From JACOND01 sp051011135 (GTDB taxonomy: Bacteria > Bdellovibrionota > Bdellovibrionia > Bdellovibrionales > UBA1609), in NCBI GenBank assembly GCA_051011135.1, contig JBPCUO010000056.1:46866-110865 (forward strand): a stretch of 64,000 nt of DNA. The letters run 5' to 3'. The position numbers and the translations under genes are program-made. Of the stretch, positions 43,728-52,845 are shown one piece after another. Positions within the stretch are counted from its first letter, which is position 1. Each line of letters begins with the position of its first letter. Below the pieces are notes generated by a model. That model was given only the letters and a program-made list of their open reading frames with translations, had not been told where the DNA came from and did not search any database.

Positions 43728-44585
43728 CTACTTTTTGATACAAACAGCAAATCGATAAATATCATTTTGGTCTTTAAAAAAATTAAATGATTTTAATCTT
43801 GATTTTGACTTTAAAAATTTTTGAACTTTTTCAAACTGATCATATCCAAATTCAAAAATAAAACAACCCTTAGGTTCCAAAAAATTTATAGCTTTTTCAA
43901 ACCAAGAATAAATATGTCCCATGCCTTCTTCATCTGAAAACAAAGCTAAAGGAGGTTCGAATCTAGATACTTCCTGACTTAAAGCAAGGTCTAAAGGCCC
44001 CACATAAGGAGGATTTGCTATAATTAAATTTGGTAAGCCTCCTAAAAAACCTACAAAATCTTTTTGATCTAGATGAGAAACATCTTTTTTTAAAACTTTT
44101 AATCTCCCTTTTACACCAAAAGACGAGGCGTTTTCAAGCAAACAAGCCACAGATTTTAAATGAATCTCAACAGCTACAAAATAATTTTTTAAATTTTGAG
44201 ATAAAAGACTTAAACAAAAAGTTCCTGCACCTGCTCCAAAATCCAAAGCTCTTAAAGGATGAGTCATAGTATTTAAAATATACTCAATTAAAACTTCACT
44301 ATCTTTTCTAGGAGTGAAAACTCCTTCTTGAATGAAAAACTTTTTACCCATAAACCATTGCTCTTCTAAAATATAACTCAATGGCCAACCTTGTTTTCGT
44401 TTATTTATTTTATCTAAAAAACAATTTTGATCTTTTAATTTGATTTTTTGATTTTGCTCTAAATAAAGATCTGTTGGTGTATTTTTTAAAATTTGATTTA
44501 AAATCCAAACGCTTTCTTGATAAGGGTTTGAAGAAACAAATTGAAGTTCTTTTTTTGAAATATTGATAAGATCTAGTGCCTTCAT
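43728..44585 (-). CDS. prmC: peptide chain release factor N5-glutamine methyltransferase
   Basis: SAM-dependent methylation of the Gln of the GGQ motif in RF1/RF2. Motifs: an N-terminal helical domain, FTPRKDSEVLIEYIL, the SAM-binding LDFGAGAGTFCLSLL near residue 116, and the catalytic NPPYV in LIIANPPYVGPLD. 285 residues, normal. It overlaps its substrate gene prfA by 4 nt (ATGA), the classical arrangement. Confidence 0.95.
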   Translation of the reverse strand: MKALDLINISKKELQFVSSNPYQESVWILNQILKNTPTDLYLEQNQKIKLKDQNCFLDKINKRKQGWPLSYILEEQWFMGKKFFIQEGVFTPRKDSEVLIEYILNTMTHPLRALDFGAGAGTFCLSLLSQNLKNYFVAVEIHLKSVACLLENASSFGVKGRLKVLKKDVSHLDQKDFVGFLGGLPNLIIANPPYVGPLDLALSQEVSRFEPPLALFSDEEGMGHIYSWFEKAINFLEPKGCFIFEFGYDQFEKVQKFLKSKSRLKSFNFFKDQNDIYRFAVCIKK

Positions 44586-45652
44586 GATTTGCTTTTATCC
44601 TCTAAAGCCATAGATTGGTAATGAGTATTTAAAGAAGAAATAACATGGTCAAAATCTCCTCCCATTATAGAAGCAAGATTTTTTACAGTTAATGGAATGC
44701 GATGATCTGTTAATCGTGATTGAGGAAAATTATAAGTTCTTATTCTTTGAGAACGATCTCCTGTTCCTATTTGTTCTTGTCTTTGCTTTGATTCTTTTTC
44801 TTTAATTTGCTTTTGTTGAAAATCTAACAACCTAGCATAAAGATTTTTTAAAGCTTTTTCTTTATTAGCATGTTGAGATTTTTCTTGCTGACAATAAACC
44901 ATAATTTTTGTTGGTAAATGCACAATTCTTACTGCTGAATCTGTTGTGTTAACATGTTGTCCTCCAGCGCCACTTGCTCTACAAACATCGATACGCAAAT
45001 CTGTCGGATTTATTTTTACATCAACGGGATCTGCTTCAGGAAGCATGGCTACTGTAATTGTAGAAGTATGAACTCGACCTTGAGATTCTGTTTTTGGAAC
45101 TCTTTGAACGCGATGAACTCCTGATTCATATTTTAAAAAACTATAAACTTTATCACCACTCACACTTGCTATAACTTCTTTATATCCACCAACATTCCCA
45201 TCAGAAATAGAAATAACATCTACTTTCCAGTTCTTTTTTTGAGCATAATAACTATAAGCTTCAAAAATCTCTTGAACAAATAAGCTGGCTTCATCTCCAC
45301 CTGCTCCTGATCTAATTTCTAAAATGATGTTTCTTTCATCATTAGGATCCTTAGGTAATAATTGAATTTTTATCTCTTGTTCTAAATCCTCAATTTTTTT
45401 TTCAAAAAAAGGGAGTTCTTCTTTGGCCATGATTATTAATTCTTTATCATTTCCTTTTAAAATTTTTTTCAAATCTTCAACTTCTTTTAAAGATTTTTCA
45501 TACTCTACAATAAGCGAGTACATTTTTGATGATTGTTGAAATTCTTTATTGAGTTTTCCAAAAAGCTTAGGATCACTCATAACTTCTTCTTGCTTAAGTT
45601 GCTCTTGTAACTCTAAATACTTTGTTTTAAAAGACTTTAGTTTATCTAACAT
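44582..45652 (-). CDS. prfA: peptide chain release factor 1
   Basis: Terminates translation at UAA/UAG. The PxT codon-reading motif reads PKT (RVPKTESQGRVHTS) and the GGQ tip is in ASGAGGQHVNTTDSAVR near residue 230. The SQRIRTYNFPQSRLTDHRI segment is RF1-specific. 356 residues, normal. Coupled to prmC by ATGA; 46 nt downstream of rho, with a short inverted repeat (9-bp stem) in the gap at 45668-45695. Confidence 0.97.
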   Translation of the reverse strand: MLDKLKSFKTKYLELQEQLKQEEVMSDPKLFGKLNKEFQQSSKMYSLIVEYEKSLKEVEDLKKILKGNDKELIIMAKEELPFFEKKIEDLEQEIKIQLLPKDPNDERNIILEIRSGAGGDEASLFVQEIFEAYSYYAQKKNWKVDVISISDGNVGGYKEVIASVSGDKVYSFLKYESGVHRVQRVPKTESQGRVHTSTITVAMLPEADPVDVKINPTDLRIDVCRASGAGGQHVNTTDSAVRIVHLPTKIMVYCQQEKSQHANKEKALKNLYARLLDFQQKQIKEKESKQRQEQIGTGDRSQRIRTYNFPQSRLTDHRIPLTVKNLASIMGGDFDHVISSLNTHYQSMALEDKSKS

Positions 45653-45698
45653 AAATTAAACCCTTCTTTTTAAAGATCCTAGGAGGTCTTTAAAAGAT

Positions 45699-47156
45699 TT
45701 AATTACTCATATTATTTAAAAAATCTTGATTCGTCTTGCTCGATTTAAGCTTATCAAGAAGAAATTCCATACTGTCCAAAACTCCCATAGGGGCCAGAAC
45801 TTTTCTTAAAATATAAAGACGACCTAATTCTTGTTTAGGAACTAAAAGATCTTCTTTTCGAGTTCCTGATTTATTAATATCCATACATGGAAACATCCTT
45901 TTTTCCATTAATTTTCTATCAAGTTGGATTTCTGAATTTCCAGTTCCTTTAAATTCTTCAAAAATAACTTCATCCATTCGAGAACCTGTATCCACTAAAG
46001 CTGTTGCTATAATTGTTAAACTTCCACCTTCTTCAATATTTCTTGCAGCTCCAAAAAATCTTTTTGGCTTATGAAGAGCATTCGAATCCACTCCACCTGA
46101 AAGAATTTTTCCTGAAGGTGGTATCACTGTATTATAGGCTCTTGCTAATCTTGTAATAGAATCTAATAAAACAACCACATCTTTTTTATTTTCTACAAGT
46201 CGTTTTGCTTTTTCTATAACCATTTCAGCAACTTGAACATGTCTATGAGGGGGCTCATCAAAAGTGGAAGAGACAACTTCTCCTTTCACATTTCGAGACA
46301 TATCGGTTACTTCTTCTGGCCTTTCATCAATAAGTAAAACTATTAAAGTTACCTCTGGATGATTCGCTGAAATAGCATTTGCAATATTTTGAAGAATAAC
46401 TGTTTTACCTGTTCTCGGTGGAGCGACAATTAAAGCTCTTTGTCCTTTACCTAAAGGAACCATTAAATCTACAACTCGAGTTGTATACTCTTTAGGCATC
46501 CACTCTAAGCAAAATCTTTCTTCAGGATAAAGAGGTGTTAGGTTATCAAATAAAATTTTATCTCTGCTTTTTTCTATAGGATTAAAATTCAATTGATCCA
46601 TTTTTAAAAGAGCAAAATAACGCTCATTATCTTTAGGAGGGCGTATTGTTCCATTAATGGAATCTCCCGTTCTTAAACCAAGCTTTCTAATTTGTGCTGG
46701 ACTTACATAAATATCATCGACAGCCGGTAAATAATTATAATCAGGAGATCTTAAAAATCCATAATTATCAGGAAGCACTTCAAGCACTCCACTTCCTAAA
46801 ATATCACCTAACTGACCTGCTCTTTTTAAAATTTCAAAAACAATATCCTGGCGCTTCATAGCTCCTGGATTTTCTATTTTTAGTTTTTGAGCAAGTTTAT
46901 TTAAAGATTGAATATCTTTAACTCTTAAAGTTTTTAAATCTAAATCCTGTTTTTCTTGATCTGTTAATTTAATATCCGAAAGATCAACAGGTTCTGAAGG
47001 TTCTCCCATTTGATCTTTTTTAGATTTTTCATTCCCTTGAGAATGACTATGATTATTCCCACGATAATGATTTCTCTTCCCATTATTTTTATGATGAGTA
47101 TATTTTTCTCGATGATGAGATGAGCCTTTATAGTTTCCTTTTTCAGTATCAGACAT
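45699..47156 (-). CDS. rho: transcription termination factor Rho with disordered N-terminal extension
   Basis: Hexameric RNA helicase for factor-dependent termination. Domains: residues 1-57 are a His/Asn/Gly/Lys-rich tract (SSHHREKYTHHKNNGKRNHY), then Rho_N (about 75-115), the RNA-binding OB fold (GVLEVLPDNYGFLRSPDYNY), and the ATPase with Walker A (VAPPRTGKTVILQ), Walker B (VVLLDSITRLARAYN) and the secondary RNA site (SGGVDSNAL). 485 residues, about 60 more than E. coli Rho. The extension is low complexity and likely disordered. A 212-nt leader without genes precedes it. Confidence 0.97.
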   Translation of the reverse strand: MSDTEKGNYKGSSHHREKYTHHKNNGKRNHYRGNNHSHSQGNEKSKKDQMGEPSEPVDLSDIKLTDQEKQDLDLKTLRVKDIQSLNKLAQKLKIENPGAMKRQDIVFEILKRAGQLGDILGSGVLEVLPDNYGFLRSPDYNYLPAVDDIYVSPAQIRKLGLRTGDSINGTIRPPKDNERYFALLKMDQLNFNPIEKSRDKILFDNLTPLYPEERFCLEWMPKEYTTRVVDLMVPLGKGQRALIVAPPRTGKTVILQNIANAISANHPEVTLIVLLIDERPEEVTDMSRNVKGEVVSSTFDEPPHRHVQVAEMVIEKAKRLVENKKDVVVLLDSITRLARAYNTVIPPSGKILSGGVDSNALHKPKRFFGAARNIEEGGSLTIIATALVDTGSRMDEVIFEEFKGTGNSEIQLDRKLMEKRMFPCMDINKSGTRKEDLLVPKQELGRLYILRKVLAPMGVLDSMEFLLDKLKSSKTNQDFLNNMSN

Positions 47157-47368
47157 AATTTTTACTTTTTTTGATTGATTTATCTTGTGATGAGATTATT
47201 TGTTGAAATTCTTTCAGAAGAATAAAAGCTATCCTTCTTTTTGTCAAATTTTTTAATAAATTTTTTAAAAAACCTATAGAAGCGAGTAAATTATACCTAG
47301 AAAGTCTTAAAAGAAGTTTCTATAGGGTAGCCCCTTAATCATTATAATAGCTAAACCGTTAATTTCTG

Positions 47369-48055
47369 TTAAAAATTAAATACAATACCCAGATTTCCAA
47401 ATATTTCTAAATATTTATAATAATACGATCTTTTATCAATTTCTGTTTTTTTATCATAAAGGAAGCTTTGCTCAGTAGTATTAACTGTTATTTTCTCGCC
47501 ATCAAGGTCGGTTATTTTTAAATTAATTTCCGCTATTATATCTAAATAATCAAAAACCTCTAAAAATCGAACTCCTGTAAAAAATTGAATACTCGTCGTA
47601 GATTCGCTTGGTAAAGATTTAATTTTACGCCTTGGAAAAAGGGTATAACCCAAACCTGCACCTATATAAATTGGAAATTCACTACTCATAGAAGGAGTGC
47701 TAAACCGATAAACCATTTCAATACCTGTTGCTCGTTCTGTTTCTAATCTCACTGATTGAATTCCCATTTGTAATTCAAAATCAACAGCAGAAGATAGTTC
47801 TATAATGCTTTTTTGAAACCCTAACCTAAAAGAAGAAAAAGCTGGTAAATGACCTTCCTTACTTTCTTTAAACAGAGAAGTTCCAGAATATAAAATAAAG
47901 TCACTGTTTTTATTAAAGAAACTAGAATTTTTCTTTCTTTTCATGTTTCTCTTTTTTTTCTGAACTTTAGCGTATTTTACTGAAGACTCTGTTAAAGGTT
48001 TTGTATCTCCATAAGCTTGAATAGAAAATAACAAAATAAAAATAGACCATTTCAT
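47369..48055 (-). CDS. small outer-membrane beta-barrel protein
   Basis: 228 residues with a signal peptide (MKWSIFILLFSIQAYGD), a short Lys-rich tract (KVQKKKRNMKRKKNSS) and alternating amphipathic strands (IYIGAGLGYTLFP, SIQFFTGVRFLEVFDYL, IIAEINLKITD). It ends FGNLGIVFNF with the terminal aromatic residue used as the BAM recognition signal. No specific family is recognised. It lies alone between rho (upstream leader side) and the LysM gene. Confidence 0.75.
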   Translation of the reverse strand: MKWSIFILLFSIQAYGDTKPLTESSVKYAKVQKKKRNMKRKKNSSFFNKNSDFILYSGTSLFKESKEGHLPAFSSFRLGFQKSIIELSSAVDFELQMGIQSVRLETERATGIEMVYRFSTPSMSSEFPIYIGAGLGYTLFPRRKIKSLPSESTTSIQFFTGVRFLEVFDYLDIIAEINLKITDLDGEKITVNTTEQSFLYDKKTEIDKRSYYYKYLEIFGNLGIVFNF

Positions 48056-48133
48056 AAATTCCCCTTTGTTAAGATTTTTATTACTAAATAATTACAAACT
48101 ATATCAGATAAAATATCAAGATATTTAACGAGG

Positions 48134-49516
48134 TTAAATTCTTACATCTGGTGATGTGTAATCAAAAGCTTTTCGCTGTCTTCTTTTTCTAACTAGAATT
48201 TTTAACATAAGTATTATTAAAAGTAAGAACCCACCCATAATTCCTAAACTCTCTTTATTTTTCATCACGAAATTTATATAGTAAATATAGTCTTCTTTTT
48301 CCGGTATATTAATTTCAGGAAGAGAAGGAATTTCTGGTAACCCTGCTGCTTCTTCTCCATCCTCACCAAGACTCGTATCTGCTTGCATAGGAGGAGTTTC
48401 TGGTTCTGGCATTGGTTCTGGTTCTGGGGGCTTGCTTCCTACTGGCCAGTAAAAGATTTTAACTTCTCTATTCGCCTTCCATTTAGCTTGTAAATCAGGA
48501 TTTGTGGACCAAATTTCCTTCCAACTTTTTGGATGACCTAAGAGTTGAGAAAAAACATTTCTAATATTGTCACCTACAGACAAAATATGAGTAGAAGGTG
48601 GTATTTTAAAATCTTCATAGTAAAAAAGTAATTGATTTCGATCATTAGGTCGTTGAGGAGAGTTGTAATAAATTTTATTTCCTACGGCTAAGGCTCGATT
48701 TTTTAAATGCGGATTAATCTTATAAAGAGTTGCTACTTGATCCGATTCATAAATTTTTTGACTAATGCTTTTTAAAGTATCTCCAGGGCGAACAATATAA
48801 ACTCCATTCACTAAGTAAGAGCTCTTCTCATAAGGAGTTGTTTTAATTTTTTGTAAAGGTCTGTTTTTCTTAACGACAGGAGTTTGAGGAGTCGTTTCCG
48901 AAATATCATCTTCTAAAGTGGGAGTTGTTTCCTGAACGAGAGAAGAATCTTCTTCTACTTGAAAAGCATCGCCAATATCACTTGAAGTGTCTTGATCCTC
49001 TAATGAGCTATAATCATCATCTTTTTCTTCGTAATTATTCTTATCGTCTTCCTCTTCTTCTATTTCTTCGTAATCGTCTACATCATATTCTTCCTCGTCT
49101 TCGTCTTCTTCTTTTTCCTCGTCTTCCTCTTCTTCGTCTTCAATATATTCTTCATCACCGTCTTCTTCATAACCTTCTTCATCATCTATGACTTCTTCTT
49201 CTAAATCACTTTTATCTTTAATTCCAAAAAGCCTTTTAAAAAATCCTACAATACCATAGGATCCATCGTCTTCATCTTCGTACTCTTCGTCTTCATCTTC
49301 CATGTCCTCTTCGTCTTCTTCCTCATCATCATCTTCTTCTTCTTCGTCTTCTTCTTCCATGTCTTCTTCGTCTTCGTCGTACTCTTCATCTTCAGAAGAC
49401 TCTTCAAGACTTTCCATTTCTTCAATAGAAGTATCTGTTTCAGATTTAAAACCTAGATAAGAACATCCTGTTAAAAAATAAAGAGATAAAATAAGATAAA
49501 GTATTAAGTTTTTCAA
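48134..49516 (-). CDS. acidic LysM lipoprotein with C-terminal membrane segment
   Basis: 460 residues. A lipoprotein signal (LTGC, Cys18) is followed by two extremely acidic blocks (about residues 24-90 and 108-176, mostly Asp/Glu), separated by SYGIVGFFKRLFGIKDKS, then a linker and a LysM domain (GVYIVRPGDTLKSISQKIY, about 245-292), a second LysM-like unit (THILSVGDNIRNVF, about 310-360), a Pro/Glu-rich stretch, and a transmembrane helix near the C-terminus (GIMGGFLLLIILMLKILV) with a basic tail (RKRRQRK). LysM binds peptidoglycan glycans. Two membrane attachments in one protein are unusual. Monocistronic. Confidence 0.85.
   Translation of the reverse strand: MKNLILYLILSLYFLTGCSYLGFKSETDTSIEEMESLEESSEDEEYDEDEEDMEEEDEEEEDDDEEEDEEDMEDEDEEYEDEDDGSYGIVGFFKRLFGIKDKSDLEEEVIDDEEGYEEDGDEEYIEDEEEEDEEKEEDEDEEEYDVDDYEEIEEEEDDKNNYEEKDDDYSSLEDQDTSSDIGDAFQVEEDSSLVQETTPTLEDDISETTPQTPVVKKNRPLQKIKTTPYEKSSYLVNGVYIVRPGDTLKSISQKIYESDQVATLYKINPHLKNRALAVGNKIYYNSPQRPNDRNQLLFYYEDFKIPPSTHILSVGDNIRNVFSQLLGHPKSWKEIWSTNPDLQAKWKANREVKIFYWPVGSKPPEPEPMPEPETPPMQADTSLGEDGEEAAGLPEIPSLPEINIPEKEDYIYYINFVMKNKESLGIMGGFLLLIILMLKILVRKRRQRKAFDYTSPDVRI
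48991..49429 (-). repeat. low-complexity tract encoding Asp/Glu-rich blocks
   Basis: On the plus strand the sequence is dominated by imperfect TTC, TCT and CGTCTTC units; on the coding strand these are GAA, GAG, GAT and GAC codons. The reverse reading frame stays open only because of this bias. Confidence 0.8.
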
Positions 49517-49638
49517 AGTGCTGACTTCCCTGTTGTAGCCTTGAGTCTAACCTATAATCCAAGCATATGTTGAATAGAATTTAAACTTTTTAAGCCTATG
49601 GTCGTGACACGATTTGGCAAGTTTTTAAGCAGAATCTT

Positions 49639-51066
49639 TTAGTCTTTTAATCGTTTTTTTAATAATTGAGCAACTTTTTCAGGATGAGCCTGTCCTTTTG
49701 TTTCTTTCATAATTTGGCCCACAAAAAAACCAAAAACTTTTGTTCGGCCTCCCTTATAATCCTCTACTTGCTTAGGGTTATTTAATAAAACTTTATCTAC
49801 CCATTCTGCCAAGATGCTTTCGTCTGAAATTTGTTTTAGGTTTTTTTCTTCAATAATATTTTTAGGATTTTTTTGAGTCTTCCACATAATGTCAAAAATA
49901 TCTTTAGCCATTTTATTAGAGATATCTCCTTGATTGATAAAACAAATCAATTCAGCAAGCTGATCTGTCGTAATAGGACACTGCTTTATATTTAAATGAG
50001 ATTCCTTTAAAAAAGCCTGAAGTTCTCCAATAATCCAATGACTTGTTATTTCGGGAGATTTTGTTTTTAAAACAACTTTTTCAAAATAATCCGCAAGATA
50101 TTTATCTTCTACTAAAAGATCAATGGCGCTTATAGGGAGTTGATACTCTTTTTGAAACCTTTCTGCTTTTTCAAAAGCAAGTTCTGGAAGCCGGATTTGA
50201 TTCAAAAAATCGGCTTCAAAAGAAATGCGGGGAAAATCTGGATCTGTAAAATAGCGATAATCACTTGCTCCCTCTTTAGAACGCATCGCTTGAGTTTTAT
50301 CTTTTGAAGAATCATAGAGACGAGTTTCTTGATAAATAGGCTCGTCAGACTCTAAACAATTGATTTGTCTTTGTATTTCATATTTTAAAGCTTTTTCAAT
50401 AAAACGAAAGGAATTGATATTTTTAATTTCAACTCTTGTTCCAAGAGTCTTAGAATTTTTTTTTCTAATACTCACATTACAATCACATCTCAAAGAGCCT
50501 TCTTCCAAATTCCCATCGCAAACTTCTAAATAACGCAAAACCCTTCGAATCGTTTTTACACAAGCTGCTGCTGATTCTGGAGTTTTAATATCTGGTTTAG
50601 TCACAATTTCTAAAAGCGGAACTCCCGCTCTATTAAAATTAATTAAAGTTGCTGTTCCTTTATGCAAAGAACGACCTGCATCTTCTTCCATGTGTATTCT
50701 TTCTAAATCTACTTTTTGGAGATTGCCTTCTAAATAATATTTAACTTCTCCACCTTCACAAAAGGGTTTATCAGATTGAGAAATTTGATAACCCTTAGGT
50801 AAATCAGGATAAAAATAATTTTTTCTAGCAAATCTATTCTTGCTTTTAATATTTCCATTAAAAGCTTTAGCTGTTTTTACAGCCCAAAAAAGAGCCTGTT
50901 TATTAAGAGCAGGCAAAGTTCCTGGATGACCTAAACTAATAGGATGTATTTGATTGTTTTGCTCATCACTAAATTGAGCTCCATCGGGAGAAAACATTTT
51001 ACTTTTTGTTTTTAATTGAGCATGTATTTCTAAACCAATAACTGGTTCCCAGCAATTAGATTCCAT
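49639..51066 (-). CDS. gatB: Asp/Glu-tRNA(Asn/Gln) amidotransferase subunit B
   Basis: Kinase/transamidation subunit that converts misacylated Glu-tRNA-Gln or Asp-tRNA-Asn. Motifs: EPVIGLEIHAQLKTKSKMFS at the start, LGHPGTLPALN, RKNYFYPDLPKGYQISQ, GSLRCDCNVSIR and the C-terminal YqeY-like domain. 475 residues, normal. Overlaps gatA by 11 nt; gene order gatC-gatA-gatB. Confidence 0.97.
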   Translation of the reverse strand: MESNCWEPVIGLEIHAQLKTKSKMFSPDGAQFSDEQNNQIHPISLGHPGTLPALNKQALFWAVKTAKAFNGNIKSKNRFARKNYFYPDLPKGYQISQSDKPFCEGGEVKYYLEGNLQKVDLERIHMEEDAGRSLHKGTATLINFNRAGVPLLEIVTKPDIKTPESAAACVKTIRRVLRYLEVCDGNLEEGSLRCDCNVSIRKKNSKTLGTRVEIKNINSFRFIEKALKYEIQRQINCLESDEPIYQETRLYDSSKDKTQAMRSKEGASDYRYFTDPDFPRISFEADFLNQIRLPELAFEKAERFQKEYQLPISAIDLLVEDKYLADYFEKVVLKTKSPEITSHWIIGELQAFLKESHLNIKQCPITTDQLAELICFINQGDISNKMAKDIFDIMWKTQKNPKNIIEEKNLKQISDESILAEWVDKVLLNNPKQVEDYKGGRTKVFGFFVGQIMKETKGQAHPEKVAQLLKKRLKD

Positions 51067-52489
51067 TGGGCCTCTCTTTATAAAGTTGAAATTCTTTTTC
51101 TAAGGATAAAGCAATATCTAAAATATTTTGTTCTTTAAAAGCAGGCCCTATCAGTTGAGCTCCTATAGGAAGTTTATTTTTAGAAAACGCGACAGGAAGA
51201 GTTAAGGCAGGAAGACCTGTTAAATTTGCAAAAACTGTAAATTGATCATTAAGATAATTTTTCAAAACACCTACTTCTTCCTTAATTCTAGGAGCTGTTG
51301 TAGAAGAAACAGGAGATAAAATAGCATCACACTCTTTAAAAATATCCTCAAAAGAGGTTTTAATTAATTGACGAACCTGACAAGCTTTATAAAAATACTT
51401 ATCATAATAACCTGAAGATAAAGAGAAAGTTCCCATAAGAATACGACGCTGAACCTCTAAACCAAAACCTTCTTTACGATTGAAACCATAAAAATCCTTC
51501 AAGCTTTTTGGAGATTTTTGACTTCTCAATCCGTACCTCACCCCATCATAGCGAGATAAATTACTACTTGCTTCAGATGTAGAAATTAAATAATAAACAG
51601 GAACTCCGTAATCTAAAAAGGGCCATTTTTTTTCTATTAAATGGCAGCCCTTTGATTTTAAAACTTTTAAAACTTGCTTTTGAGACTCTCTAATCTCTGG
51701 ATCCACTTCCTCCTGATTTTCCATGTTAAAATAGCAAACTTTTTTTCCTTTAATTTGAGGATTAAGTTGTTGATGGAAGTTTGTAGGTGGTAGATCTGCA
51801 GTTGTTAAATCTTTAGAATCTGAGCCTGTAATCATGTCTAAAATTAAAGCTCCATCTTCTACAGTATGAGTCAAAGGACCCGCTTGATCTAAACTTGAAG
51901 CATACGCAATGATTCCATAACGACTCACTCGTCCATAAGTAGGTTTGATACCTACTAAATTACAATAATGAGCAGGTAATCGAATAGAGCCACCTGTATC
52001 TGTTCCCAGTGAAGCAGGGCAAAGACGAGCCGCTACAGCGCTTGCGCTTCCACTGCTAGAGCCTCCAGAAACATGTAAGCGATTCCAAGGATTTTTTGTC
52101 GTTCCAAACGAAGAGTTTTTTCCTGTAGAGCCCATAGCAAATTCATCATTATTACATTTTCCTAAAACAAAAGCTCCTGCCTCCTGCAATCTTTCTACAA
52201 CTGTTGCTGAGTAAGCCGGTGTATAGTTTTCTAACATTTTAGAAGCCGCTGTTGTTTTTAAACCTTTTGTACAAAACATATCTTTAATGCCTAAAGGAAT
52301 TCCAGCAAGAGGGCCTTTGGGCATGAAGTTTGCTATGTTTTTTAACCCTTCTTCATTTAATCTTAAAAAAGCCTGGAGATCAGGATTGTGTTTTTCTATT
52401 CGTTGGAGATGGTGATCAATAACTTCTTTAACAGAAATTTTTTTTTCTTTGATAGCTTTTGTAAAATCTGAAATTGTAAATAGATTCAT
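51056..52489 (-). CDS. gatA: Asp/Glu-tRNA amidotransferase subunit A
   Basis: Amidase-signature glutaminase that supplies ammonia to GatB. The Ser-cisSer-Lys triad is visible: Lys in GIKDMFCTKG near residue 69, the cis-Ser in VSGGSSSGSASAVAA near 140, and the nucleophile in GTDTGGSIRLPA near 160. 477 residues, normal. Starts 5 nt after the gatC stop. Confidence 0.97.
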   Translation of the reverse strand: MNLFTISDFTKAIKEKKISVKEVIDHHLQRIEKHNPDLQAFLRLNEEGLKNIANFMPKGPLAGIPLGIKDMFCTKGLKTTAASKMLENYTPAYSATVVERLQEAGAFVLGKCNNDEFAMGSTGKNSSFGTTKNPWNRLHVSGGSSSGSASAVAARLCPASLGTDTGGSIRLPAHYCNLVGIKPTYGRVSRYGIIAYASSLDQAGPLTHTVEDGALILDMITGSDSKDLTTADLPPTNFHQQLNPQIKGKKVCYFNMENQEEVDPEIRESQKQVLKVLKSKGCHLIEKKWPFLDYGVPVYYLISTSEASSNLSRYDGVRYGLRSQKSPKSLKDFYGFNRKEGFGLEVQRRILMGTFSLSSGYYDKYFYKACQVRQLIKTSFEDIFKECDAILSPVSSTTAPRIKEEVGVLKNYLNDQFTVFANLTGLPALTLPVAFSKNKLPIGAQLIGPAFKEQNILDIALSLEKEFQLYKERPNGI

Positions 52490-52494
52490 AATTT

Positions 52495-52779
52495 TTATAC
52501 GACAGGGGGAACTTTAACAAGATTTCCTTGTTTTTCTGGAACTTGCTCTAAGAGCTTCGTTTTTGCATCAAAATCAACAACCTCATCTTCTCTGAGTCTT
52601 AACTTAACATCGAAAGGGGTGGTTAAAGGAGGAACTTGATCTGTTTTAATATCCTTAATTTTTTCAAAATAAGAAAGGGTTTCTTTTAAATACTTTAAAA
52701 AAGCATCTTTTTCCTGCTCATCTAATTTAAGAGCTGCTAAAAGAGAAATATTATCTAGCAAGTTCTTTTCTATTTTCAT
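52495..52779 (-). CDS. gatC: Asp/Glu-tRNA amidotransferase subunit C
   Basis: Small subunit that wraps around GatA and stabilises it. 94 residues with the typical pattern: helical LLAALKLDEQEKDAFLKYLK, then LRLREDEVVDF and the C-terminal VPEKQGNLVKVPPVV. First gene of gatCAB. Divergent from ligA with a 66-nt gap. Confidence 0.93.
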   Translation of the reverse strand: MKIEKNLLDNISLLAALKLDEQEKDAFLKYLKETLSYFEKIKDIKTDQVPPLTTPFDVKLRLREDEVVDFDAKTKLLEQVPEKQGNLVKVPPVV

Positions 52780-52845
52780 AAAACCAACCTTCTTTTTACT
52801 TGGTTTTTTAAATCATACTTGATTGAAAAGCAATAAGATTTAATA

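Noticed and set aside
45668..45695. Terminator between rho and prfA
   Set aside because: The 9-bp stem is AT-only apart from one pair, the loop is 10 nt and there is no T-run, so read-through into prfA is expected.
48925..49191. Plus-strand frame of 88 codons rich in Leu, Arg and His
   Set aside because: It is the antisense reading of the Asp/Glu low-complexity tract of the LysM lipoprotein; openness is a by-product of GAA/GAT bias.
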